From positions 1 through 46,309 of the forward strand of contig CAYOWC010000010.1 of NCBI GenBank assembly GCA_964407525.1: a stretch of 46,309 nt of DNA. The letters are read 5' to 3'. Every line of letters starts with the position of its first letter. The first letter of the stretch is position 1. Of this stretch, positions 1 through 8,077 are shown piece by piece. The notes under the pieces are model-generated. The model searched no databases and was not told where the DNA came from. It worked only from the letters and a program-made list of their open reading frames with translations. A program made the translations under genes and the position numbers. This DNA is from DUZB01 sp964407525. GTDB lineage: Bacteria > Desulfobacterota > DSM-4660 > Desulfatiglandales > Desulfatiglandaceae.

Positions 1-383
1 TCCAGTAAAGACCCCATCACCAGCAGGTTGTCGCCCCAGATGAGCTTGTTTTTCCAGCCATCTTCGAAGGTGTCCCCTTCATTTCCCTCGTAGATATCGA
101 AAAGGTTTCTCTGGATGCCTCCTTTCTGGGTCAATGCCTCGCGGGTGGCCCGGCTCTCGTTGACCGTTTCGATGACCTGGAAAGGGAGGTGGACCCGCGG
201 CACTTCCTTGAGGGTGCCGTCTTCGTTGTACTTTCCGGGCCAAACCAGCTCGGTGCGCGTAACCCGCATCATTCCGTCGGGCGGGTCAGGGAGGCGTACC
301 GGGGTTTCATCATCGGCGCTGCTCGTGGGGTTTATTCCCGACAAAGGCGTGGATTCCTTGTTTCGTTTCTTCTTTTTCTTCAT
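1..383 (-). CDS. site-specific DNA-methyltransferase (type III Mod-like), N-terminal part only
   Basis: Reading leftwards from an ATG at 381-383, an open frame runs off the window edge and gives about 127 residues. It begins with a lysine-rich stretch (MKKKKKRNKES), followed by a region with WPGKYNEDGTLKEVPR, and ends in NKLIWGDNLLVMGSLLE. The GDNL-centred end resembles the region just before the catalytic motif of COG2189/Mod-type adenine methyltransferases (recalled family knowledge, not searched). The catalytic DPPY-type motif would lie outside the window. The gene follows the helicase/nuclease gene by 46 bp on the same strand, so it is probably the third gene of a radC-helicase-mod operon. 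No strong ribosome binding site is visible. A methyltransferase is the best call; whether a restriction subunit follows cannot be seen. Confidence 0.7.
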   Translation of the reverse strand, partial: MKKKKKRNKESTPLSGINPTSSADDETPVRLPDPPDGMMRVTRTELVWPGKYNEDGTLKEVPRVHLPFQVIETVNESRATREALTQKGGIQRNLFDIYEGNEGDTFEDGWKNKLIWGDNLLVMGSLL

Positions 384-429
384 GGTATGTTTTCCAATCC
401 GGTCTAAAGTTTTCTCTTACACAGCCTTT

Positions 430-3312
430 TTACTCTGCTTTTTCATAAAGGCGTTCCCCAGATGGGGCAGCCTTGACAATTCCCTCCGTGGTGCAAAGCG
501 ATCTTAAATCACATTCCTTGCAGACTTTGGATTCCGGTGTCTTCGCGACAACGAAGTCCCGGGATTGAATGCGAGAAACAACCCGATCAAAGCGACGTCC
601 GGCCCCTTCAACTTTTTCACGCCGGTACGGGAGCTCCATCAATGCGTCTGCTTTATGGGCTTCGGCGGTCCAGTAGAGCAGCAGACGTTCAGGGTGTTTG
701 CCGTGGCGCTGTTCCAGGATGTGGGCGTAGGTACAAAGCTGATCCTCATAGGTGGCCAGCAGATGGGGGTCGGTACTTCGCTCGCTGGTCTTAAAATCCA
801 ACAGTTCCAGTTTTCCATCGCTGCCGAGCAGCAGATCCACCTTGCCAACCAGGATGTAACCGTCTTTCTCAAGGGATACATCCACTTCGGTCTGGATGAC
901 CCGCTGCATCTCCATGCGATTTTGATTAAAATAGTTCATGACCTGATTAAAGGCGCCTTCTTTGGCAGCACGCCCGATGGGGCGAACATCGCTCAAACTG
1001 AGAAATCGAAAGGTTTGTTCAAACAGCTCCTCGATGTGCGCTCGATTGAGCGTATGGAGTTTGCCGTCGAGTACGATACGATGGATCTCCTCAATGGTCT
1101 GATGAACCAGCAATCCGAAAAAAATAACGGCCGACCGGGAGGGAGTGAAGTCGTATTCTCGGAAAAACTGGTACTGCCGAGGGCATGTCTCGTAGATTTT
1201 CAGATCGCCGGTAAAACTGTAGCTTTTTTTGACCGGCATGCGGTTCCGAAGAGCAAAACGCTGAGCTGCCAGCAGGTCCGTCTCCACATAGGGCCATTGG
1301 GGCAACCCCTGCCAAATGGATGCAAAATGCGGCTTGGGTGTTTCATGACTGGTGAGAACCAACAGTTTCTGAGGCCGGGAAAAGGCCACATAGTGGAGCC
1401 GCATCCGGTCGAACAGGGTAATGCGGCGCTCCGGCTCAAAGGGCGGACGATGGTAAAAAGGCGACAGATCCCGATCGATACCTTTGGGGCTTGAGAGCTG
1501 TTTACTCAGACTTCCAACCACCACGACCGGAAACTCAAGTCCTTTTGCCTGATGAATGGTCATCGCCTGGACAAACCCTTTGGGCAAAGGGCGGTCCGGG
1601 TCTTCATATTCATTGATGCCGCCGTCATAGAGCAGGCGGAGAAAGCTGCTGAACAGGTGGAATCGCAGGTATTCGCGATTGGCGTGGGTAACGACTGTGT
1701 AATGGTAGTAATTCTGAAAGATATTGAGCAGCCGGCTGAAGAGCGCCAGATTGCGGGCCGTGTCTTCAGCCTTCAGTGCGGTCACAAAGGGTTCCATGGC
1801 GACAAGTCTGTAGAAATAGTCAGCCGGGCGCATATCCAGGGATTGACCCGGCTCAATCGCTGCAATCTCATCGATCCACCGGCGCAGCCGGAGCGCCAGC
1901 GGATGCGGGGGCGCAAATCCCCTGGCCAAGTCCACAAGCCCCTGGTCCACATAACGGGCAAGGGTCGCCACAACACCTTTCACCTGCCCCCGGCCGTCTC
2001 CATGCCAACCGAAAAGCAGGGCAAAACAACCAACCATCAGACGAATCTCATGATTCTCAAAATAGGTCCGTGCTCGGGGACAAAAAACCGGAATTCCGCG
2101 TGCTTCCAGGGCAGAGATGTAAAAATGGCTGTGGTCCTCCCTTACACTGTGCAGCAGCAGCGCAATCTGGCTGTAGTCTTCGACCACGTGGTTTGCTTTG
2201 AGAAACATCGCAAGGTCCGCAAACCGTTCCGCTTCATCACGGGCATCCCGGCCCCATATACTGATGACTGCCGGGTAATTTGTGTGATCACCATCCGGAT
2301 CGGCTTCAATGGTTTTATCAAAACGAAACGGTGTACCCCTGGGGTTGGTCCAGTCAATGGATGCCATCCAGGTGTCATAACGCCCAATAATGGAACGGTG
2401 GGATCTGTAATTGGTGGCCAACCGCACCACAGGACAGCTTTGAAAACGATTTGGAAATTCGAGGATATTCCTTACGGTGGCGCCGCGAAAACGATACAGG
2501 CTCTGGTCCTCATCACCCACCACACAGAGGTTGCCCGAATTGGCGGAAAGTTTGAGCAAGAGCTGCTCCTGCACCGTGTTGGTGTCCTGGTATTCATCCA
2601 CAAGCAGGTAGTGGATATCGCTTGTCAGGGTCGTTCTCTGCTGCTCATCTTTGAGAAGGCCATGAACGATACTCTGAAGGTGTGCAAAATCCAATCGGTT
2701 ATTGGCATAAAGCGCCGTCTCATAGGCACGGTAGGCCTCTGATATCGCCTTAAGAAAGGGGTTTTCCAAAGCCGAAAGTGTATCGACATCTACCAATTCT
2801 TCGGTGATTTTGTCAAAATACCCTTGCGCCCCCTTGATGGCAGTCCACTTGGTTTTCCATCGACCCAGAAAAAGGCCTTCATCTGCCGGCCCTATAATCT
2901 CATCAAAATGTTCAAAAATAAAGAGTAGCTGCATCAGTTCATCAAGGGTTTCGTAGCTGCTTCCAAGTTGTGTGTGGTGACGGTGCTGTGAAATGAAATG
3001 GTTGCACAGCCCGTGGATGGTCGTCACGCGCAATTCGGACAGGTCGTTTCCATAGTTTACTTTCTGGGCCGCAGCAAAAATCCGATCCCGCATTTCGAAA
3101 GCGGCTTTTTCGGTGAACGTACAAAGCACAATCTCGCGAGCGACTGCTTTTTCCAAAAGAAGCAGGTTCAAGGCCCGCAGAACAATACTGTAGGTCTTTC
3201 CCGAGCCAGGACCGGCAATAACCAGAAGGGGGCCGTCCAGATGTCCGATAACCTTCCGCTGCGCCGGGTTTAAATCCGGATAGGACCTCAGAATATTCGA
3301 GGAAATGGTCAT
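430..3312 (-). CDS. UvrD/Rep-family ATP-dependent helicase with C-terminal PD-(D/E)XK nuclease (AddB/Cas4-like Fe-S)
   Basis: This 960-residue protein is a superfamily 1A DNA helicase. Walker A AGPGSGKT lies at residues 33-40, the Walker B/DExx box VDEYQDT at about 238-244 and motif III GDEDQSLYRFRG at about 266-277. Motif V/VI sequences (TIHQAKGLEF, YVAFSRPQ) follow near residue 600-670. The last quarter is a RecB-like nuclease: GKVDLLLG and LLDFKTS supply the acidic and D-x-K residues. An early cysteine (YETCPRQY) and a late C-x2-C-x5-C (C931, C934, C940) match the iron-sulfur cluster layout of AddB and Cas4 nucleases. It presumably unwinds and degrades or processes DNA ends. The start overlaps the radC stop as ATGA, implying translational coupling. 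It could be housekeeping repair or defence; the adjoining methyltransferase favours the latter only weakly. Confidence 0.9.
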   Translation of the reverse strand: MTISSNILRSYPDLNPAQRKVIGHLDGPLLVIAGPGSGKTYSIVLRALNLLLLEKAVAREIVLCTFTEKAAFEMRDRIFAAAQKVNYGNDLSELRVTTIHGLCNHFISQHRHHTQLGSSYETLDELMQLLFIFEHFDEIIGPADEGLFLGRWKTKWTAIKGAQGYFDKITEELVDVDTLSALENPFLKAISEAYRAYETALYANNRLDFAHLQSIVHGLLKDEQQRTTLTSDIHYLLVDEYQDTNTVQEQLLLKLSANSGNLCVVGDEDQSLYRFRGATVRNILEFPNRFQSCPVVRLATNYRSHRSIIGRYDTWMASIDWTNPRGTPFRFDKTIEADPDGDHTNYPAVISIWGRDARDEAERFADLAMFLKANHVVEDYSQIALLLHSVREDHSHFYISALEARGIPVFCPRARTYFENHEIRLMVGCFALLFGWHGDGRGQVKGVVATLARYVDQGLVDLARGFAPPHPLALRLRRWIDEIAAIEPGQSLDMRPADYFYRLVAMEPFVTALKAEDTARNLALFSRLLNIFQNYYHYTVVTHANREYLRFHLFSSFLRLLYDGGINEYEDPDRPLPKGFVQAMTIHQAKGLEFPVVVVGSLSKQLSSPKGIDRDLSPFYHRPPFEPERRITLFDRMRLHYVAFSRPQKLLVLTSHETPKPHFASIWQGLPQWPYVETDLLAAQRFALRNRMPVKKSYSFTGDLKIYETCPRQYQFFREYDFTPSRSAVIFFGLLVHQTIEEIHRIVLDGKLHTLNRAHIEELFEQTFRFLSLSDVRPIGRAAKEGAFNQVMNYFNQNRMEMQRVIQTEVDVSLEKDGYILVGKVDLLLGSDGKLELLDFKTSERSTDPHLLATYEDQLCTYAHILEQRHGKHPERLLLYWTAEAHKADALMELPYRREKVEGAGRRFDRVVSRIQSRDFVVAKTPESKVCKECDLRSLCTTEGIVKAAPSGERLYEKAE

Positions 3313-3998
3313 AACAGTCCGGCCTGTCGAAAGCTGAACGTTTCAGCGGAAGAAACGATCAGGTGGTCTACGATTCTCAATTGCACCGATTCCGTTGCCA
3401 GGACCAGTGCCCGTGTTAACAGTTTGTCCTGTTCGCTGGGTTCTACGTTGCCGTTTGGGTGATTATGGGCCAGCACGATCGCTGCCGCTCCACGGCGCAG
3501 AGCCGCCTCAACAACTTTTCGGGGGTACACATTGGCGCGATCCACGGTGCCTTTCTCCAGAGTTTCGACCCCGTCTCTCAACAGCCGATATGCTGAGTCC
3601 AAATAGCCGACTTGAAAAACCTCATTGGAAAGCCCACCGATACGCATGCGCCAGAAAGTTGAAATTTGTAGAGGATCAGTCAGGACATCCCGGTTTTCCG
3701 CGTCCTGCTGAAGATAGAGGGTGGCGACAGATTTAATAATTTTTAAGGCGACGGGCGTTACAGAGCCAATGCCCTTGACTTTCCGGGTTTCCTCAATCGG
3801 CGCATCAAGAATACCTTTCAGGTTCCCAAACTGCTGGAGCAATATTTTCGCCTGTTCCTTCACATCTTTCCGGGGAATGGCCAATGTCAAAAGCAGTTCA
3901 ACGACTTCGTGTTCTGCCATTCCTTGGAAGCCCGCTTTCAGAAACCTTTCACGGAGCCGTTTCCGATGGCCCAAATAATGTGGCGGATCATTGGTCAT
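3309..3998 (-). CDS. radC: RadC family protein (JAB/MPN domain)
   Basis: The 229-residue product starts with a helix-hairpin-helix-like part (HRKRLRERFLKAGFQGM, then KVKGIGSVTPVALKI) and ends with the RadC JAB/MPN domain. The metal-binding motif HNHPNGNVEPSEQD is present, giving the two histidines and the distal aspartate expected of a JAMM fold. I chose the ATG at 3998 because the RadC alignment begins close to it (MTNDPPHYLGHRKRL); an in-frame start at 4049 would add 17 unconvincing residues. RadC proteins were once assigned to DNA repair, but their real role is unsettled, and they are often found on mobile or defence islands. The stop overlaps the helicase start by four bases, so the two are co-translated. 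Confidence 0.9.
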   Translation of the reverse strand: MTNDPPHYLGHRKRLRERFLKAGFQGMAEHEVVELLLTLAIPRKDVKEQAKILLQQFGNLKGILDAPIEETRKVKGIGSVTPVALKIIKSVATLYLQQDAENRDVLTDPLQISTFWRMRIGGLSNEVFQVGYLDSAYRLLRDGVETLEKGTVDRANVYPRKVVEAALRRGAAAIVLAHNHPNGNVEPSEQDKLLTRALVLATESVQLRIVDHLIVSSAETFSFRQAGLL

Positions 3999-4091
3999 TT
4001 CTTGCTCTCTGCAGATTTCATTTTTTCCGATTGAATCCCTTGATACCATATACCTGATCCCATTGACACTTACATTTGATTTAGAGTCGTA

Positions 4092-4301
4092 TCAGCCTGT
4101 TTCATTATCCAAAGCCCCCTGGCGCCAGCGGTCAAATTCGCTGGGAAGCAAATTCAGTATTTCTTTTCCGGTCATGCTGTATAGGTCATAGGTGAGGTCC
4201 ACTTTGTCACCCGGCTTCAGTGGCTTTTCCGTGTAGAAATCAAGGTCGAAATTCTGCTCTACCTGTTCGGAAGGGGTCTTCTTTTGACTCTTAGTTGACA
4301 T
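4092..4301 (-). CDS. small hypothetical protein
   Basis: An open frame of about 69 residues (MSTKSQKKTPSEQ start) lies upstream of radC on the same strand. It is hydrophilic and acidic, with a phrase YDLYSMTGKEILNLLPSEFD and no membrane segment or cysteine. I do not recognise a family. Two further in-frame starts exist at 4310 and 4325, and none has a clear ribosome binding site. It is separated from radC by about 90 bp and could be the first gene of that operon. Reality is supported by codon use that reads like protein and by the lack of a better gene on the other strand. Confidence 0.45.
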   Translation of the reverse strand: MSTKSQKKTPSEQVEQNFDLDFYTEKPLKPGDKVDLTYDLYSMTGKEILNLLPSEFDRWRQGALDNETG

Positions 4302-4380
4302 CCCATCCATACTTTCAGAGCACAAAAGTCAACAGCAGAACCTATTTTTTTCAGCCGCCTTGCACGGGACCACAAAGCAA

Positions 4381-4418
4381 AAAACCCCGTTCTCCAGATA
4401 ATGAAGAAACGGGGTTTT
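4381..4418 (-). terminator. intrinsic terminator hairpin (bidirectional stem)
   Basis: AAAACCCCGTT (4381-4391) pairs perfectly with AACGGGGTTTT (4408-4418) around a 16-base loop. Read on minus, the stem is followed by a run of six T, a good intrinsic terminator for transcripts coming leftwards from about 4.6-4.9 kb; on plus the T run is shorter. The rest of 4326-4611 shows nothing further that I can identify. Confidence 0.7.
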
Positions 4419-4611
4419 GTTAATCCGTGAACATTTACCAGCCTCACCTTACACGAAAAAGGTTGTTTTTACGTCACGTTTTCAACGTTTGTTCAACCCT
4501 ATACCGCAAAAGGCGGAGAAAATCAACGACTTTATCTTGGAAGTAGTATCAGGTTAATACTGATATTTGTTTCTGCAGAGATATTGATTTATGAAGATGA
4601 AGAATACGATT

Positions 4612-4956
4612 TTATTCAATGTTTTCAGAGAGTCGTTTGAGGGAATAAATACCGTTCAATCCTTGAACGCGCTTTGGAAGTTTCTCGTGTTTGGATGAAA
4701 AATGTCCCTTGAAGTCCTGGTAAACCCCTGAAACAAAATCTTTTCGGCCGATGATGCCGCTGTCGCTGAAATACCGGTTCCGGGATTGGAACCGGTCAAC
4801 GTCGGTCGAACCAGGATCTTTGGAGCCGTCTTCCACGCCTTTTAAAAGCCCTGCCTTTTCGTAAACAAACCGCTTGTAATGGGCAAGCCTCGCTTTTTCG
4901 CCCTTGAATGCCTGTCCCCTTCTTATTTTCTCAAAAGTATAAAAAGTTCTTGACAA
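4612..4956 (-). pseudogene. remnant of a RAYT/Y1-type transposase (C-terminal part)
   Basis: The frame encodes 114 residues whose second half (RNRYFSDSGIIGRKDFV and later LNGIYSLKRLSE) resembles the tail that follows the Y1 catalytic domain in REP-associated tyrosine transposases, where a YFSDG-x-x-G-x-x-x-F block is typical. The HUH histidine pair and catalytic tyrosine of the N-terminal domain are missing, so this cannot be an active enzyme. The first 20 residues look unrelated to the family and may be read-in from the deletion junction. The annotation rests on remembered family pattern; an uncharacterised small protein is the alternative. Its 5' end overlaps the -35 of the divergent phasin promoter. 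Confidence 0.5.
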
Positions 4957-4984
4957 AATGACGCAGTGCGTTATATTTGCGTCA
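4950..4984 (+). promoter_or_regulatory. sigma-70-type promoter with palindromic operator candidate, phasin/phaR operon
   Basis: TTGACA (4950-4955) and TATATT (4972-4977) are separated by 16 bases. The spacer carries an 11-base perfect palindrome ACGCAGTGCGT (4961-4971), and an outer inverted repeat TGACGCA (4959-4965) / TGCGTCA (4978-4984) spans the -10 box. PhaR repressors in other bacteria bind TGC/GCA-type dyads upstream of phasin genes, and phaR is the second gene of this operon, so autoregulation is a reasonable inference. Confidence 0.6.
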
Positions 4985-5037
4985 AGATCTCACTTCACCG
5001 TGAGTTAATTTATTCAAATTCAGGAGGGTTCATAGAA

Positions 5038-5634
5038 ATGGCAAAGGCGAAAAAGGCTGTAAAAAAGACAAAGAAAAAGGCACAGAGTCAGTTTTATACC
5101 ATCAAATCGATCCAGAAGTCTGCTGACAAATGGATGGAAAACGTGAAAGAAAGTAAAGAAAAGTATGTGACAAAACCGTTGGAATCGGGGAAGGATCTTG
5201 TTGAAGATCTGAGAAGCGACCCCATAAGGATGGTCGAAGGCTGGTATTCCGATAGCAAGGATTTTATTGGTGATGTGGCAAAAGACCCGAAAGAGGTGTT
5301 CAAAGGGTTTGTCGATGACGGAAAGGAGTTGGTGGAAGACGTAAAGAAGTATTTTCAGGCAACCATTGACGATGTTGTGGACGGTGGAAATGATCTGTAC
5401 AAGGGCGTGAAAAAAGATTCCCAGAAACTGGTGGATGATTTGTATGAAACCGGCTGGAAATTCATTGACAAAATTCCCATGATGAAGAAGATTGAAGAAG
5501 GCGTGGGGAATACCCTGCAGTCTATCCCCGAGAAACTGAATCTTCCCAACAAAAAGGATATGGACGATCTGGGCAAGGCGATCGAGACCCTGAACCAAAG
5601 GATGAATACGCTGAGCAAAAAGGTTGCCGCGTAA
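5038..5634 (+). CDS. phasin-like PHA granule-associated protein
   Basis: The start at 5038 is chosen for its strong upstream AGGAGGG. The 198-residue product has a lysine-rich, histone-like N-terminus (MAKAKKAVKKTKKKAQSQF), a long amphipathic helical middle with repeated D/K-rich segments, and a C-terminal heptad region (DLGKAIETLNQRMNTLSKKV). This is the layout of PhaI/PhaF-type phasins, which coat polyhydroxyalkanoate granules. No enzymatic motif is present. It is followed after 9 bp by phaR, so context supports a granule role. The basic N-terminus could also contact DNA, as PhaF tails do. No PHA synthase is in the window. Confidence 0.65.
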   Translation: MAKAKKAVKKTKKKAQSQFYTIKSIQKSADKWMENVKESKEKYVTKPLESGKDLVEDLRSDPIRMVEGWYSDSKDFIGDVAKDPKEVFKGFVDDGKELVEDVKKYFQATIDDVVDGGNDLYKGVKKDSQKLVDDLYETGWKFIDKIPMMKKIEEGVGNTLQSIPEKLNLPNKKDMDDLGKAIETLNQRMNTLSKKVAA

Positions 5635-5643
5635 GGAGGGCCT

Positions 5644-6375
5644 ATGCATAATATTAAGAGATACGTAAATCGAAAGCTGTATGATACGAATGCTAAGAAA
5701 TATATCACGCTGGATGGCATCTCCGAGCTGATCAAGGCGGGGAAGAAGATCTCCGTAATAGACAATAAAAGTGGGGATGACCTGACTTCGGGTATTGTTT
5801 CTCAGATCCTGGCGCGTGACGGCCAGGTTAAGAGCAACGATCTGGCATCGAGGGTATTGATTCAGCTGCTTAGAAAAGGACCGGGAACCCTGGTGGATTA
5901 TGGGAAGAAATACGTTTCTCTTTGGGACCGGGCTTTGACGATGGCGGATGAGGAAATCGATAAACTGGTGGACCGTCTGGTCAAGGATAAGGAGATCTCT
6001 GAATCCGAGGGGAGTGCCCTCAAGAAGGATATGACGGGCAGAGCGGATGATCTGAAGAAATGGATTGGCGAAAAAATCGATCAACGCGTTGACGAAATCC
6101 TGAATGTGATGAACCTTGTCTCAAAGGATCAAGTAGCTGGTCTTACGGGGGAGATCAAGGCTCTGACAAAAAAAGTCGAAAAGCTGGAAAAACTTCAGGC
6201 CCTGAAGGCTGAAGAAAACAGAAAGACGGCTCTCGAAAAAAAGGCGAAGGCTGAAGAGAAGAAGGCTGCGATCAAAACGACTTCTCTTGAGAATGAAGAT
6301 GACAAGTCCAAGGTCGTGAACCTGATAGATGACCAGGCCGATGAGAAAGAGATGGTGATGGGTAGTGAAGGATGA
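5644..6375 (+). CDS. phaR: polyhydroxyalkanoate synthesis regulator PhaR-like
   Basis: Residues 1-60 contain the PHB_acc_N DNA-binding domain: IKRYVNRKLYDTNAKKYITL and later ISVIDNKSGDDLTSGIVSQI follow the family closely. The rest of the 243 residues is helical, ending in a charged coiled coil (about 165-215) and an acidic tail, longer than in compact PhaR proteins. PhaR binds both promoter DNA and PHA granules and represses phasin synthesis until granules form. Ribosome binding site AAGGAGGG lies just upstream. The end overlaps a possible GTG start of the next gene by 11 bases, suggesting coupling. I infer that it acts at the promoter at 4950-4984. Confidence 0.85.
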   Translation: MHNIKRYVNRKLYDTNAKKYITLDGISELIKAGKKISVIDNKSGDDLTSGIVSQILARDGQVKSNDLASRVLIQLLRKGPGTLVDYGKKYVSLWDRALTMADEEIDKLVDRLVKDKEISESEGSALKKDMTGRADDLKKWIGEKIDQRVDEILNVMNLVSKDQVAGLTGEIKALTKKVEKLEKLQALKAEENRKTALEKKAKAEEKKAAIKTTSLENEDDKSKVVNLIDDQADEKEMVMGSEG

Positions 6376-8068
6376 GGTATCACAGGAAGGAACGGGTTTA
6401 TTGAAGGGTTCCGGGAATATGGAAAATGCCGGAGTATCTTCCTTCATGACCCGTTTTTTTGAAGTGCTTGACCCGATAGATGGCCGGAGCCCGGGCGTCA
6501 TCGTCATGCGCCGCCGGGCGCTGCGCCTTTTAAAAGAGGCAAAAGCCGAAGGCGTCTTGGACCAGACGACACGGCAGATGGTCCTTTCCACGGGTATTGA
6601 GACCTTCCTTCCTCCTTCCTATGCCAAATTTCAGCCGGTTGTTGTTGAAGGGATGATCTTTCTTATATCCCAACTGGCTTTAAAACGCCTGGCGGACAAA
6701 ATTGTGGACCAGCTCCGTATTTCTCTTTCTGCCACGCCCGGCGAGCGATTGTTTACACTCGTGAAGGATATGCCGAGTATCCAGAAACTCGGACAGATCA
6801 TATGCCGTAGTCCCGGACTGGACCCCCAGGTCAAAGATGCTCTTACAGATCTGGAAAATAATATCGAAACAGTGACCTACGGTCGATTGCGTCCCCTTCT
6901 CAACAAGGAGATTAAATCGGTGGTCGGGGGCTTCACCATAACCCCGAAGAAAAAAATCCTTGCGGAGGCGAGCGTCTGTGCGGTTGTTCCAGCCGAGGTT
7001 CGTTCAGAAGAAGAAGGTTCCGGTGTTACGTCTGTCCTTAAGGTGGTAAAGCCTTCGGTCAGGAGAAACCTGCCTGCGGAACTTTTGTTGTTGGATCGCT
7101 TGATGATATTCCTTGATGACAATAGGTCCCAATGGGGGCTAAGGGATTTCAGCTTTCAGGGAACACTCAGTCAGGTGAGGAAACTTCTTGAAAATGAAGT
7201 GAACCTGACCATGGAACAGGGTCACCTGGCCATGGCCCTGTCCTATCATTCTTCCGACAATGCGGTCCTGGTGCCGGAGCCTTCGGCGGCATCTACTCCC
7301 GCCATGACAGTGATGTCCCGCCTGAACGGTGCTAAGATTACCGATGTTTCCGGTTTGAACGCCAGGGATAGAAGACGTTTGGCCATCACTCTGGCGAGGA
7401 TATGCATTATCCGGCCCATTCAGGACATGGAGGGGGAGAGCATCTTCCACGGAGATCCTCACGCCGGAAACCTGGCCTACACCTTTCAGGGGCAGTGGCC
7501 CAGGATTATTTTTTATGACTGGACCATGTTAGGACGGTTAGGAAGATTGGAACGATTAGCTATGGTCCTTCTGACTTTAGGGCTGATTATGGATCACGGC
7601 AAGGTGATTTTTTATGCCGCTGATGTGATTACCCAGGGCAGCATTTCCGTGAATAAGGCAATGAGCAGGAGAATTGAAGGGGTCATCGAAGTGGCAATGA
7701 CCGGTTTGAAGAAGGGCGACAGGGGAATTTTGTCCACCATCGAGTTCCTGTTTGAGAAATTTACCTATGAGGGTGTCGTATTTTCGGCGGATCTCATGCT
7801 CTACGAAAAGGCCCTGGTTACCCTCAAAGGAGTGCTGGCCGATATCGATCCCGACTTCAGCCGCGATGACTATCTCGTAAGGTCGGCCATCACCACGTTT
7901 ATGAATGATATGATCCACCTGCGCCTGATGAAAATGGTCATGAAGGATATCTGGTCCCTGTATCGGCACAGCTTCAATCTACTTGTGGATGTGCAGAAAG
8001 TCATCACCCGTTTTTTCATGGATATTGTCTTGATGCGGAGAAACCCTCCGAAAGTTCCCTTTTTTTGA
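6365..8068 (+). CDS. ABC1/UbiB-like atypical kinase
   Basis: The protein has 567 residues from GTG 6365; an ATG at 6419 would give 549. It shows the ABC1/ADCK/UbiB layout: an alanine-rich loop equivalent (ASVCAVVPAEV, about 202-212), an invariant-lysine strand (VLKVVKPSV, about 223-231), the catalytic HGDPHAGN (about 362-369) and the metal-binding FYDWTMLGR segment in place of DFG. A hydrophobic C-terminal part near the end could sit on the membrane. Family members support ubiquinone or other prenyl-lipid metabolism through an ATPase/kinase activity. Here the gene is coupled to phaR, an unusual neighbour that suggests a role near PHA or lipid granules, which is inference only. The stop is just 9 bp from the convergent cobA-hemD stop. 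Confidence 0.8.
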   Translation: MKDEVSQEGTGLLKGSGNMENAGVSSFMTRFFEVLDPIDGRSPGVIVMRRRALRLLKEAKAEGVLDQTTRQMVLSTGIETFLPPSYAKFQPVVVEGMIFLISQLALKRLADKIVDQLRISLSATPGERLFTLVKDMPSIQKLGQIICRSPGLDPQVKDALTDLENNIETVTYGRLRPLLNKEIKSVVGGFTITPKKKILAEASVCAVVPAEVRSEEEGSGVTSVLKVVKPSVRRNLPAELLLLDRLMIFLDDNRSQWGLRDFSFQGTLSQVRKLLENEVNLTMEQGHLAMALSYHSSDNAVLVPEPSAASTPAMTVMSRLNGAKITDVSGLNARDRRRLAITLARICIIRPIQDMEGESIFHGDPHAGNLAYTFQGQWPRIIFYDWTMLGRLGRLERLAMVLLTLGLIMDHGKVIFYAADVITQGSISVNKAMSRRIEGVIEVAMTGLKKGDRGILSTIEFLFEKFTYEGVVFSADLMLYEKALVTLKGVLADIDPDFSRDDYLVRSAITTFMNDMIHLRLMKMVMKDIWSLYRHSFNLLVDVQKVITRFFMDIVLMRRNPPKVPFF

Positions 8069-8077
8069 GACACCAAC

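Noticed and set aside
1552..2742. 396-residue open frame on plus, opposite the helicase/nuclease gene
   Set aside because: It is fully antisense to a gene with clear helicase motifs, and its own translation shows no family pattern.
5020..6084. 354-residue minus frame across phasin and phaR
   Set aside because: Antisense to two genes with good ribosome binding sites and a recognisable PhaR domain.
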